DNA from: Hydrogenophilus sp.
GTDB lineage: Bacteria > Pseudomonadota > Gammaproteobacteria > Burkholderiales > Thiobacillaceae
NCBI GenBank assembly: GCA_020725265.1
Contig: DYFK01000001.1
Location: forward strand, 40,869-104,868
Direction: 5' to 3'
DNA length: 64,000 nucleotides
Every line of letters begins with the position of its first letter. Position 1 is the stretch's first letter. The translations under genes were made by a program, and so were the position numbers. Shown here piece by piece: positions 10,778 through 18,784 of this stretch. The notes beneath the pieces were generated by a model. That model was not told where the DNA came from. It ran no database searches and saw only the letters and a list, made by a program, of their open reading frames with translations.

Positions 10778-11440
10778 TCAGGCCCACAAACTCAATGGCG
10801 GCTCATTGACGACGACGCGCAGGATATCGCCGCGCGAAACCAGTCCGACCAGCGTGTCCCGCTGGTCCATCACCGGCACCGCGGTCAGATGGTAATCCAG
10901 CAGCACGCGCGCGACCCGGCGGATATCGGTGACCGGATCGGCGCTCACCACCGGCGAAATCATCACGTCGGCGACCGAACGGGCCAGAGCATTGCGCACT
11001 TCGCCGGCCTCGACATTGAGCGCGGTCAGCAGATTCTCGCGGGAAACCATGCCGACCAGACGTCCGAACGCATCCAGCACCGGCGCCTGACCGATACCGC
11101 GCGCGATCAGGAGGCGCCAGGCAGCGTCGACACGGGAATCAGCGGACAGGGTCATGACATCGCGCGACATCACCTGGGCGACATGGTAAATCGGCCCCCG
11201 GTCGATCTCGCCACGCATCGCCTCGCGATAAGCCTCGGCCGCCTGCTGATCGTAGGGTGCTTCCGCCGTCGTCCCGGCATCGCGCCGACGAGCGCCGGCG
11301 GCGCGCAATTCCGGGCCGAACTCCTCGCCGTCCCGATCGATGCCGCGCGCCGCGCGCGCGGCGGTCAACCCCGGCACGGTCTTCAGGGTTTCCAGACTGC
11401 CTCGGAACGTCTGTCCGGTAACGCCGTACACGGAAAACAT
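10778..11440 (-). CDS. CBS-domain pair protein
   Basis: A 220-residue soluble protein. The first 95 residues are not recognisable, Ala/Arg-rich and probably flexible. Two CBS motifs follow: VAQVMSRDVMTLSADSRVDAAWRLLI…GIGQAPVLDAFGRLVGMVSREN, and ADVMISPVVSADPVTDI…HLTAVPVMDQRDTLVGLVSRGDIL. CBS pairs (Bateman modules) bind adenine nucleotides and act as energy or ligand sensors. No catalytic or transport domain is attached, so it is a stand-alone regulator. The ATG at 11440 has AGGAGCG in front at a good distance. It is divergent from the UPF0114 gene. Confidence 0.85.
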   Translation of the reverse strand: MFSVYGVTGQTFRGSLETLKTVPGLTAARAARGIDRDGEEFGPELRAAGARRRDAGTTAEAPYDQQAAEAYREAMRGEIDRGPIYHVAQVMSRDVMTLSADSRVDAAWRLLIARGIGQAPVLDAFGRLVGMVSRENLLTALNVEAGEVRNALARSVADVMISPVVSADPVTDIRRVARVLLDYHLTAVPVMDQRDTLVGLVSRGDILRVVVNEPPLSLWA

Positions 11441-11584
11441 AAAGCGCTCCTGTGGTTCTCGTTTCACCGGAACGGGCGCTTGGCCTCCCGTTCCAGGCCG
11501 CCATTGTAGTGACCGGCCCCGGGTCCGCGTGGCGTTTCCTCGCCGGCATGGGAAAATCCGCCATCCCAACTTACCCGCGCCATC

Positions 11585-12118
11585 ATGAAACGCTATGAAC
11601 ACGCCTTCGAATCGCTGATCTTCGGCAGCCGCTGGCTGCTCGCGCCCTTTTATCTGGGCCTGGTCGCCGCCATCGGGCTGCTGCTGATCAAGTTCGTGAA
11701 ATCCTTCATCGCCGCGCTGCCGGTGGTGTTCGAGGGTTCCGGCGGCGAGGCCATGATCGCCATCCTGACCCTGGTCGACATCACCCTGGTTTCCAACCTG
11801 CTGTTGATCATCATCTTCGCCGGCTACGAGAACTTCATCTCCAAAATCGATACCGGCGACCATGAGGACCGACCCGACTGGATGGGCCACGTCGGCTTTT
11901 CCGACCTCAAGATCAAGCTGATCGGCTCCATCGTCGCCATTTCCGGGATCGAACTGCTCAAGTATTTCGTCAACGTCAAGCAGGCTGGCGAACACGAACT
12001 GATGTGGGCGGTGATCATCCACATCACCCTGGTGTTCTCCGGCGTCATGTTCGCGCTGATGGACCGCCTGTCGGGCGCCAAGCATGGCGCCGACAAGGAC
12101 GGCGAGGACGGACACTGA
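11585..12118 (+). CDS. UPF0114 (YqhA-like) inner-membrane protein
   Basis: A 177-residue membrane protein of the UPF0114/YqhA family. The diagnostic parts are the N-terminal ESLIFGSRWLLAPFYLGL, the LVDITLVSNLLLIIIFAGYENFIS segment (first and second helix regions) and FSDLKIKLIGSIVAISGIELLK. Three to four membrane helices are visible, with a charged C-terminal tail (KHGADKDGEDGH). The function of the family is not established. It is divergent from the CBS-pair gene and followed by an inverted repeat. Confidence 0.9.
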   Translation: MKRYEHAFESLIFGSRWLLAPFYLGLVAAIGLLLIKFVKSFIAALPVVFEGSGGEAMIAILTLVDITLVSNLLLIIIFAGYENFISKIDTGDHEDRPDWMGHVGFSDLKIKLIGSIVAISGIELLKYFVNVKQAGEHELMWAVIIHITLVFSGVMFALMDRLSGAKHGADKDGEDGH

Positions 12119-12130
12119 GCAACGGTTGCC

Positions 12131-12159
12131 CGCTCGCGAACCTTGACGGTTCGCGAGCG
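12131..12159. repeat. Perfect 12-bp inverted repeat after the UPF0114 gene
   Basis: CGCTCGCGAACC and GGTTCGCGAGCG flank a five-base TTGAC loop. There is no T-tract, so it is not a standard intrinsic terminator. It may be a transcript-stabilising or Rho-associated hairpin, or a site for a dimeric regulator ahead of ilvE. Confidence 0.6.
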
Positions 12160-12213
12160 AACCGATCACCGGCTGCGATAAAATCGCGGCTTTTCCCCTC
12201 CGGAGTTTTCACC

Positions 12214-13134
12214 ATGTCCATGGCCGACCGTGACGGCGTCATCTGGTACGACGGCAAGCTCGTCCCCTGGCGCGAAGCCACCACCCACGTGCTCACCCAC
12301 ACCCTGCACTACGGCATGGGCGTGTTCGAGGGCGTGCGCGCCTACGAAACCCCCACCGGCCCGGCCATCTTCCGCCTCCAGGAGCACACCGACCGGCTGT
12401 TCCGTTCCGCCCACATCCTGGGCATGAAGATGCCTTATTCCAAGGACGAGCTGAACGCCGCGCAGAAAGCCGTGGTGAAGGAAAACGGCCTGAAGTCCGG
12501 CTATCTGCGGCCGATGGCGTTCTACGGCGCCGAGGCCATGGGCATTTCCGCCAAGACCCTGTCCACCCACGTCATCGTCGCCGCCTGGCCGTGGGGCGCC
12601 TACATGGGTGCCGAGGCGCTGACCGCCGGCATCCGGGTCAAGACCTCCTCGTTCAGCCGCCATCACGTCAACATCACCATGTGCAAGGCCAAGGCCAACG
12701 GCAACTACATGAACTCCATCCTGGCCCACCGCGAGGCCGAGATGGACGGCTACCAGGAGGCCCTGCTGCTGGACGTGGACGGCTTCGTCGCCGAAGGCTC
12801 GGGCGAAAACATCTTCATCATCCGTCACGGCAAGCTCTACACCCCGGACCTGACCAGCGCCCTGGAAGGCATCACCCGCGACACCATCATCCAGCTCGCC
12901 GGCGAACTCGGCATCCCGGTGATCGAAAAGCGCATCACCCGCGACGAGGTCTACTGCGCCGACGAAGCCTTCTTCACCGGCACCGCCGCCGAAGTGACGC
13001 CGATCCGCGAACTCGACAACCGGGCGATCGGCGAGGGCAAGCGCGGACCGCTCACGGAAAAGCTGCAAACGCTCTATTTCGACTGCGTGCAGGGCCGCTC
13101 GGCCGCGCACGCCGGTTGGTTGGCGCACATCTGA
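12214..13134 (+). CDS. ilvE: Branched-chain amino acid aminotransferase
   Basis: A fold-type IV PLP enzyme that catalyses the last transamination of valine, leucine and isoleucine synthesis. The 306-residue product matches the usual length. It shows LHYGMGVFEGVRAYE, the PLP lysine in KANGNYMNS (Lys160), the QEALLLDVDGFVAEGSGENIF signature, and FFTGTAAEVTPIRELD near the C-terminus. The ATG at 12214 is preceded by CGGAG. A CHCC zinc-finger gene follows 13 bp downstream, an arrangement common in betaproteobacteria. Confidence 0.96.
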   Translation: MSMADRDGVIWYDGKLVPWREATTHVLTHTLHYGMGVFEGVRAYETPTGPAIFRLQEHTDRLFRSAHILGMKMPYSKDELNAAQKAVVKENGLKSGYLRPMAFYGAEAMGISAKTLSTHVIVAAWPWGAYMGAEALTAGIRVKTSSFSRHHVNITMCKAKANGNYMNSILAHREAEMDGYQEALLLDVDGFVAEGSGENIFIIRHGKLYTPDLTSALEGITRDTIIQLAGELGIPVIEKRITRDEVYCADEAFFTGTAAEVTPIRELDNRAIGEGKRGPLTEKLQTLYFDCVQGRSAAHAGWLAHI

Positions 13135-13147
13135 ACAAGGAGGCGGC

Positions 13148-13357
13148 ATGAGCGAACCCAACCGCGTATCCACCCGTTTCGTCGAAGTCTCCGAGAGCGA
13201 TCTGCCGCTGCATTGCCCGATGCCGGGCGCCTCCACCTGGAACCTGCATCCGCGCGTATTCCTGCCGATCGAGGAAAAGGGCGAAGCGCTCTGCCCCTAT
13301 TGCGGCACGCTCTACAAGCTCAAGGGCTGGGATTGCCGGCCGCGTCACCATCACTGA
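13148..13357 (+). CDS. CHCC-type zinc-finger domain protein
   Basis: A 69-residue protein of the zf-CHCC family, related to the NDUFS6 accessory subunit of complex I. Ligands are Cys23, His34, Cys49 and Cys52, seen in LHCPMPG, WNLHPRVFLP and CPYCGTLYKLKG. It lies 13 bp after ilvE with GGAGGC ahead of the ATG, so it is probably co-transcribed. The molecular role in bacteria is not settled. Confidence 0.9.
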   Translation: MSEPNRVSTRFVEVSESDLPLHCPMPGASTWNLHPRVFLPIEEKGEALCPYCGTLYKLKGWDCRPRHHH

Positions 13358-13379
13358 TCGAACCGAACGGAGTTCCGCC

Positions 13380-13916
13380 ATGCACAAGCCCGCCACCCTG
13401 CTCCTGCTCGCCGCCCTCGCCACCCCAGTCCTGGCCCAGTCGACCCAACCCGCGCCCAAGCCGATGACGGCCGAGCAGATCGCGCAGATGCAGCAGATGA
13501 TGCAGATGCAGCAAATGCGGATGATGTCGGTGATGTTCGACCTGCGGAAATCCAGGCACGGTTTCGACGAAACCCTGGCCGCGATCCGCGCCGGCGCCCA
13601 GAAACGCGGCTGGCAACTGGGCGAAACCGTGGACATGCAGGCGGCCATGCGCCAGGCCGGCAACCGGCAGGCGCCGCGCATGAAGGTGGTGCAACTGTGT
13701 CCGGCCGGCGCCAACGACAAGGTCGCCAAGGCCGGCGGCGGTAAAACCCCGCCGCTGCCCTGCCGGGCCACGGTGTTCGAGGACAAGGACGGCAAGGTCC
13801 ACGTCATGCGCATGAACCTGGGCAACCTGGCCAAGACCCTGCAAGGCGACCTGGCCAAGGCCATGGCCGAGGTTGGCGCCGAGGAAGACGCCCTCTACAA
13901 GGGCATCCTGGAATAA
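13380..13916 (+). CDS. DUF302-domain secreted protein
   Basis: A 178-residue protein with a signal peptide (about residues 1-19, ending PVLA), a Met/Gln-rich segment (IAQMQQMMQMQQMRMM) and a DUF302-like domain: LRKSRHGFDETLAAIRAGAQ, the GWQLGET segment, then PCRATVFEDKDGKVHVMRMN and LAKAMAEV. The function of DUF302 is unknown. The Met-rich stretch could bind copper or simply be a helical linker. It lies 22 bp after the zinc-finger gene on the same strand. Confidence 0.8.
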   Translation: MHKPATLLLLAALATPVLAQSTQPAPKPMTAEQIAQMQQMMQMQQMRMMSVMFDLRKSRHGFDETLAAIRAGAQKRGWQLGETVDMQAAMRQAGNRQAPRMKVVQLCPAGANDKVAKAGGGKTPPLPCRATVFEDKDGKVHVMRMNLGNLAKTLQGDLAKAMAEVGAEEDALYKGILE

Positions 13917-13934
13917 GCCGTCCCACTGCTCATG

Positions 13935-13962
13935 AAAAAACCCCGCCGAAGCGGGGTTTTTT
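13935..13962. terminator. Bidirectional intrinsic terminator between the DUF302 and IPTL-CTERM genes
   Basis: CCCCGC/GCGGGG with a CGAA loop has six A on the left and six T on the right, so it works in both directions. It serves the DUF302 gene on the forward strand and the smaller IPTL-CTERM gene on the reverse strand. The same hairpin occurs at 15161-15176 and, inverted, after groEL. Confidence 0.92.
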
Positions 13963-13985
13963 CGTTTGGCGCGCCCGGCAACCGG

Positions 13986-14097
13986 CTCAGGCGCCGTGCC
14001 CGCCATGCCAGCCCGCGCGTCGCGCGCCGCGCAGGCCGAGCACCGCCAGCAGGCCGGACAGCAGCAGCAGGCCCCATTCGGTCAGCGTCGGCACCGG
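13986..14097. repeat. 112-bp repeat, copy A (3' end of an IPTL-CTERM gene)
   Basis: This stretch matches 15213-15324 at about 110 of 112 positions, in the same orientation. It codes for the last ~37 residues of both IPTL-CTERM proteins, including the stop codon. Confidence 0.95.
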
Positions 14098-15036
14098 GAT
14101 CGGTTCCGCGGCGGCGGCATTGCTCGCCGAGCAGACCTGATCGCTGCCGCCACTCAGGCCCTGGCAGGTCCAGCCGAACGAGCTCGAACCGGCCGTCACG
14201 GAACTCGCCGTCCCGGCCGAGCACAGGCCGGAAACTGGCGGTTCGACGAAGCTCTGGCCGCTGGCGCTACCACATTGGCCATTGACCGGGCCGGCCGGCG
14301 GCGGCGCGTTGACGTCCGGATCGATCGGCGCGAACGGCTGGCCATTGAGGAAAGTAGCACCGGGTTCCTGATCCACGAACAGATACGGTGGAAGAATCGT
14401 GTCAGTCAGATTGAAGACCGCGAAGCCCAGACGATAGGTTCCCGCCGTCGCGGCGCGGAACGTCGCGGTCTGCCAGCCGGTGCTGCCATAGCTGCCGGTC
14501 GAGTAATTGCCGGTTCCGGGATTGGTCGCGCCCAGGATGGCAACTTCCGCGGCCACGCCGTAGACCGTCGGCACGTTGGCCGGATCGGTCAGGTTGACCA
14601 GCGAGACGAAAGAGCCGTCATTGAACGGTACGTAGTCGGTGGAAACGTAGTTCCAGGCCATCGTGAACTCCTGGCCAGCCGTCAGCACGACATCACGCTG
14701 GATGTAGGCGAAGTTCGTGGTGTTGGGAAACTGGGTGGTGAGATAGGTCCTGCTGGCCGTGGACAGACCCAAGGCATCGGCGACGCTGGTGAACGCCCCG
14801 GAGGCCCCCGAGGGCACCATCACCGCCATCTTGGTTTCATGTGGATTCACCGTCCATAGATAACCAGTTGTCGAATAGTCGCCGCCGGTGCCGATGGTGA
14901 CGGTTTCGTAGGTGGTCCAGTTGGTCAGATCCGACTCGAAGCCGAAATTCGCCTGCGCCGCCAGCGGCAGCAGCAACAAGCCCCCGATACAGGCACGCAA
15001 GGACCGGCCGATCTGGCGTGGCATCGCGATGGACAT
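13987..15036 (-). CDS. IPTL-CTERM sorting-domain surface protein, 349 residues
   Basis: A secreted protein with a signal peptide (about residues 1-29, ending AAQA) and a beta-rich N-terminal body. A Cys-containing module follows: GQCGSASGQSF…GLCSAG…FGWTCQG…QVCSA. It ends with a C-terminal sorting signal. The signal PVPTLTEWGLLLLSGLLAVL, then a basic cluster, is the IPTL-CTERM form: motif, one membrane helix, then Arg-rich end. Such tails are thought to be processed by an exosortase-related system. No exosortase gene is in the window. AAGGAAC lies ahead of the ATG at 15036. The body resembles lectin-like or choice-of-anchor domains, but I cannot name it. Confidence 0.87.
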   Translation of the reverse strand: MSIAMPRQIGRSLRACIGGLLLLPLAAQANFGFESDLTNWTTYETVTIGTGGDYSTTGYLWTVNPHETKMAVMVPSGASGAFTSVADALGLSTASRTYLTTQFPNTTNFAYIQRDVVLTAGQEFTMAWNYVSTDYVPFNDGSFVSLVNLTDPANVPTVYGVAAEVAILGATNPGTGNYSTGSYGSTGWQTATFRAATAGTYRLGFAVFNLTDTILPPYLFVDQEPGATFLNGQPFAPIDPDVNAPPPAGPVNGQCGSASGQSFVEPPVSGLCSAGTASSVTAGSSSFGWTCQGLSGGSDQVCSASNAAAAEPIPVPTLTEWGLLLLSGLLAVLGLRGARRAGWHGGHGA

Positions 15037-15152
15037 GAAAGTTCCTTTCCCCGAAACAATTTATGAAGCCGCGATTCTGCCCTTGAACAGGCCACGCGTA
15101 TCTTGCGAAGTCTTGCATCACGCAATAAACGACGGGCGGAGGTGGGCCAAAT

Positions 15153-15180
15153 GAAAAAAACCCCGCCGAAGCGGGGTTTC
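15153..15180 (-). terminator. Intrinsic terminator of the large IPTL-CTERM gene
   Basis: Read on the reverse strand, a GCGGGG-type 6-bp stem with a TTCG-type loop is followed by seven T. It lies 34 bases after the stop codon at 15214 and uses the same hairpin as at 13941-13956. Confidence 0.88.
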
Positions 15181-15212
15181 GCGGGGATTTTCGTTTTGCG
15201 TGATCGGGGGGA

Positions 15213-15324
15213 CTCAGGCGCCGTGCCCGCCATGCCAGCCCGCGCGTCGCGCGCCGCGCGGGCCGAGCACCGCCAGAAGGCCGGACAGCAGCAGCAGGCC
15301 CCATTCGGTCAGCGTCGGCACCGG
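15213..15324. repeat. 112-bp repeat, copy B (3' end of the large IPTL-CTERM gene)
   Basis: Same orientation as copy A at 13986-14097, with only two clear mismatches. Outside this block the two genes are not similar. Confidence 0.95.
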
Positions 15325-18300
15325 CGTCGGCGCCGGCGCGTCCGCCAACACCGCCGGGCCGCCCGGGTCGACGATCCGGCTGTTCGCCACGCCGTCGTGG
15401 TCGCCAATGCCTCCGTCCCGCAAGGTCAGCGTGATGGTGTTGCCGCTCACCACGTACTGGCTCGCGGGCAGTTCGTACCACTGGTTGGTCGCCCGGTTGA
15501 ACTTCATGTACACCGTACCCGGTGGCAATACGTCCGGGTAGGTCAGCGTCACCGTCGCCGTGCTGCCGCCTTCGCCAAGGTGCAGGACGAAGTCGAACAG
15601 GCCATAGGGCAGTTCGTAGCCATACGGCGCGTTGGCGCTCGGCGAGTGGACGTCTCCGGTCAGTGGCACGAAACCGACGGTTTCGTCTTCCTTGAATACC
15701 CATTGCCCGGTTCCGCCGCCGCTCGCCTGGGCTTCGATGGCGCCGCCACCCGATCCGCCGCCGCCGCCGCCGCCGCCGTCACCGCCGCCGTCTCCGCCAC
15801 CACCCGTGCCCGGCCCCGGGTTGGGACCGCTGTACACCGACACGAAGGCCGCCGTCACGCTCATCGGCGCGGTGACGTTGCCAAGCACACAGGTCAGACC
15901 CATGCAGGCGCCGCTCCAGCCGGCGAAGGCATAACCCGGGTTCGCGCTCGCCACGCAGGTGCTGGCGCCTCCGTCATTCACCGGGTTCGGCGCGCAGCTC
16001 GCGCTACCCCCCGCCACCGGGTGCGCCGTTGCCGTCAGCGCGTGTTGCTGGACAAAGTTGGCGGTGACGCTCGCCGGCGCCGTGACGTTACTGAGCACGC
16101 AGGTCAACCCCGCGCAGGCGCCGCTCCAGCCGGTGAACGCATAGCCCGGGTTCGCGCTCGCCACGCAGGTGCTGCTGTCGCCCTCCGTAACCGGGTTGGG
16201 CGAGCAGCTCGCCACCCCCATTCCGGCCGGGGCGAGCGACACGTTGATCGCGTGTCGCGGCAGGAAATTGGCGGTCACCGTCCGGTCCGCCGTGATGTTG
16301 CTCAACACGCAGGTCGCGCCCGAGCAGTCACCGCTCCAGTGGCTGAATACATAACCCGGGTTGGCGAACGCCACGCAGGTACTGGACTCTCCGCTCGGCA
16401 CCAAATGATGCGTGCAGCTCGCGGTACCGCCAGCGACCGGGCTGGCGGTGGCGACGATTTCCAGCGCCGGGGAACTGGTGGCGCGGGTGGCGCCGACATG
16501 CGTCGTGGCGACGCCGCCGAAGAAGGCGAAGGTGACACCGGGAGGCAGGCTGGTGACGGTGATGTCGACACCGGTCAGCACCCTGCCCGGGTCGGCCTCG
16601 GCGGCGAAGCCGAACACGGCCGGGTTGCCGGCATTCTGGTAGCCGCCATCCCAGCGATCCATGCCATCGCGCAGGTAGTAGACACCAGCGCCGGCGACGT
16701 TGCCGTACCAGTCCGGCACCGCGAACGGCGCCGTGGTCGTGGTGGTGCCATCCTGGTAGCGCAGGGTCAGGCGGAACGCCGCGTAGGTGAACGGGTCGGC
16801 ACCGCCGGAACTGGCGTACAGATGCACCGTGCTGTAGTTATCGGGCGTCACGCCGGCACTGATCGCGGCGACCTGGGTGACTGTCGTGGCGTTGTCGCCG
16901 GGCGCGTCGAAGGCGGCGAGCTGGACATCCGGATGGTTGGCGTTACCGGTGAAGAATCCGTCGTCCGGCAGGCCGTGGCCACCGGTTCGGCCATTGGCGA
17001 TCGCCACCGCGCTCGATACGAATGCCCGGTTCGGCGCATCGAAGCCGCCCACCGCGTCGCTGCCCCAGACCACGTCGGCGTTGTAGGGCGCCGAGAAGTT
17101 GAGCGCGTTGGTAAGATCGCAACTCCCGCCGCCCTGCACGATCGTGGTCGTCGCCGAGGAAGTCGCCGATGTCTGGCCAACGCTGTTGGTCTTGCTGACC
17201 CGCAGACGAATCTGGGCGCCTACCAGCGAACTGGGCACGCAGAAGCTGTCCCCGGTCGCGCCCGGAATGTCGGACGGGACGCCGCCGACCACCTGGACCC
17301 ACTGGTAGGTAGTGCTGGTGATCGCGGCGCCGCCGGTACCCCAGGTACCCTCGTCGGAAGTCAGCATGGAACCGGATTCGGCGGTACCGAAGATGGTCGG
17401 CAGGCCGGTGTTCACCGGCGCGGTTGGCGCCGGTATGACCGAGAAGGAGCGGGTGACGGTCGCCGCCGCGATGAAAGTGGTGCCACCGAAATCCCCTCCG
17501 GGCGCGTTGGCGTTGAGCGTGCAGGTACCGGTGGAAACCGGCGTCACCGTGAACGCGCCACCGCCATCATCGGCCACCGTGCACCGGCTGGGCGTCGCCG
17601 AGGTGAGCGCGACGACGCCACCCGAGGAAACCGACAGCGAAACCTGGAAGGCACCGTCGCCGAGCACCCGATCACCGACCGGCGGGAAGGTGATGGTCTG
17701 CGCGTTGCCGACCACGACGCTGTCCGGATCGATGTAGAAATCGGTGCCCAGCGCGTAACCGCCGGTCTGGTCAAAGGCGCCATCGACGAAACGGAACCGG
17801 TAGATGCCGGTGGCCGGAATCACGCCGGTGGCGGTGGTCCAGTCGGTGACCTTGCCGCGCCGATGCAGGATCAGGTGATGGGTATCCAGCGGATCGGTCG
17901 CGTTCTCGCTCTTGCCGCCACCGTAATCACAGGTCGCCGGATTTTGCGGATCGGCGCACTGCACCCGCACCAGGTAGGCGTACACCTCGTAGTTGTCGCT
18001 CGCGCTCGCGGCATATTCGAAAGCGAGGGCCTTGCCACCGTCGACCTCGAACGGCTCGGTCCACACCTCGGGGCCGAACACGGCGCAATACGTGGTGACG
18101 CTTTGGCCATCGATGACAAAGGAGTTGCCAGCCGTGCAATTGCCGGTGGAACGCAGGTAAACCACGCCATTACGCGACGCGATGCCGGTAATCCCCGGCA
18201 TGTTGTAGCCAGGGTTGCGCGAGAAGGTGAAACTGGAAAAACCGCGCTCGTCGCTCTCGCGCTGCCCACCGGCCGAGCTGGAATAGTTGACGTCGGTCAG

Positions 18301-18609
18301 GTAGGAATACGGCTCGCCACCGCGCGAGTCGGTGCCGACCACGGTATATGGCGCCGAGGAGCCCCCCAACGTGAGCGCCTTCTGCTGGGAGCGGCTGGCC
18401 AGCGCGCCCAACGTGATGTTCAAGCCATTGGGCGGGCTTTGCGCGGCGCCGGACTGGCTGTCCGCGGAAGCCAACTCGAATTGCAGCATCTGCGCGGCAA
18501 CCGGCCCCGCGACAAACGCCGTTACCAGGCCAAGCAGTCCCGCCCGCAGGACGAACCTCAGCGCGCGTATCCAGGAATCGATCCCGTATCGCATCTCCGC
18601 CATCATCAT
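15214..18609 (-). CDS. Large IPTL-CTERM surface protein with InlB-type repeats
   Basis: A 1131-residue secreted protein. A signal peptide (to about residue 39, ending PVAA) is followed by a long beta-rich body. Three consecutive divergent InlB B-repeat units occupy about residues 723-923; each has a TCVASANPGYAFTGWSGAC-like core and TCVLSNVTA. A glycine-rich linker comes near residue 940. A choice-of-anchor U-like domain follows (YGLFDFVLHLGEGG, LTYPDVLPPGTVYMKF), then the IPTL-CTERM tail PVPTLTEWGLLLLSGLLAVL. GGGGAG stands seven bases ahead of the first of three consecutive ATG codons. It is likely an adhesin or structural surface protein. The last 37 residues are almost identical to those of the neighbouring IPTL-CTERM protein, although the bodies differ. 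Confidence 0.88.
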   Translation of the reverse strand: MMMAEMRYGIDSWIRALRFVLRAGLLGLVTAFVAGPVAAQMLQFELASADSQSGAAQSPPNGLNITLGALASRSQQKALTLGGSSAPYTVVGTDSRGGEPYSYLTDVNYSSSAGGQRESDERGFSSFTFSRNPGYNMPGITGIASRNGVVYLRSTGNCTAGNSFVIDGQSVTTYCAVFGPEVWTEPFEVDGGKALAFEYAASASDNYEVYAYLVRVQCADPQNPATCDYGGGKSENATDPLDTHHLILHRRGKVTDWTTATGVIPATGIYRFRFVDGAFDQTGGYALGTDFYIDPDSVVVGNAQTITFPPVGDRVLGDGAFQVSLSVSSGGVVALTSATPSRCTVADDGGGAFTVTPVSTGTCTLNANAPGGDFGGTTFIAAATVTRSFSVIPAPTAPVNTGLPTIFGTAESGSMLTSDEGTWGTGGAAITSTTYQWVQVVGGVPSDIPGATGDSFCVPSSLVGAQIRLRVSKTNSVGQTSATSSATTTIVQGGGSCDLTNALNFSAPYNADVVWGSDAVGGFDAPNRAFVSSAVAIANGRTGGHGLPDDGFFTGNANHPDVQLAAFDAPGDNATTVTQVAAISAGVTPDNYSTVHLYASSGGADPFTYAAFRLTLRYQDGTTTTTAPFAVPDWYGNVAGAGVYYLRDGMDRWDGGYQNAGNPAVFGFAAEADPGRVLTGVDITVTSLPPGVTFAFFGGVATTHVGATRATSSPALEIVATASPVAGGTASCTHHLVPSGESSTCVAFANPGYVFSHWSGDCSGATCVLSNITADRTVTANFLPRHAINVSLAPAGMGVASCSPNPVTEGDSSTCVASANPGYAFTGWSGACAGLTCVLSNVTAPASVTANFVQQHALTATAHPVAGGSASCAPNPVNDGGASTCVASANPGYAFAGWSGACMGLTCVLGNVTAPMSVTAAFVSVYSGPNPGPGTGGGGDGGGDGGGGGGGGSGGGAIEAQASGGGTGQWVFKEDETVGFVPLTGDVHSPSANAPYGYELPYGLFDFVLHLGEGGSTATVTLTYPDVLPPGTVYMKFNRATNQWYELPASQYVVSGNTITLTLRDGGIGDHDGVANSRIVDPGGPAVLADAPAPTPVPTLTEWGLLLLSGLLAVLGPRGARRAGWHGGHGA

Positions 18610-18784
18610 GTATTTCTCCCCTGAAGAATCCGCGATCCGGCGCCGTTCAGCGCACGGCCCGGCGCCATGACGATTGCATCACGATGGCAAGCGGCGATGT
18701 CTTGAGATTTCTTGTGGAACCTGTTGAAAGCTTGCGCCGACTGGTCTGGGCCGGGTCAGGCCATGGTCTCTGGATTGCCTTCGA

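Noticed and set aside
15103..18624. 1173-residue forward open frame opposite the large IPTL-CTERM gene
   Set aside because: Its translation is Arg/Gly/His-rich without domains; the reverse strand has signal peptide, InlB repeats and sorting tail.
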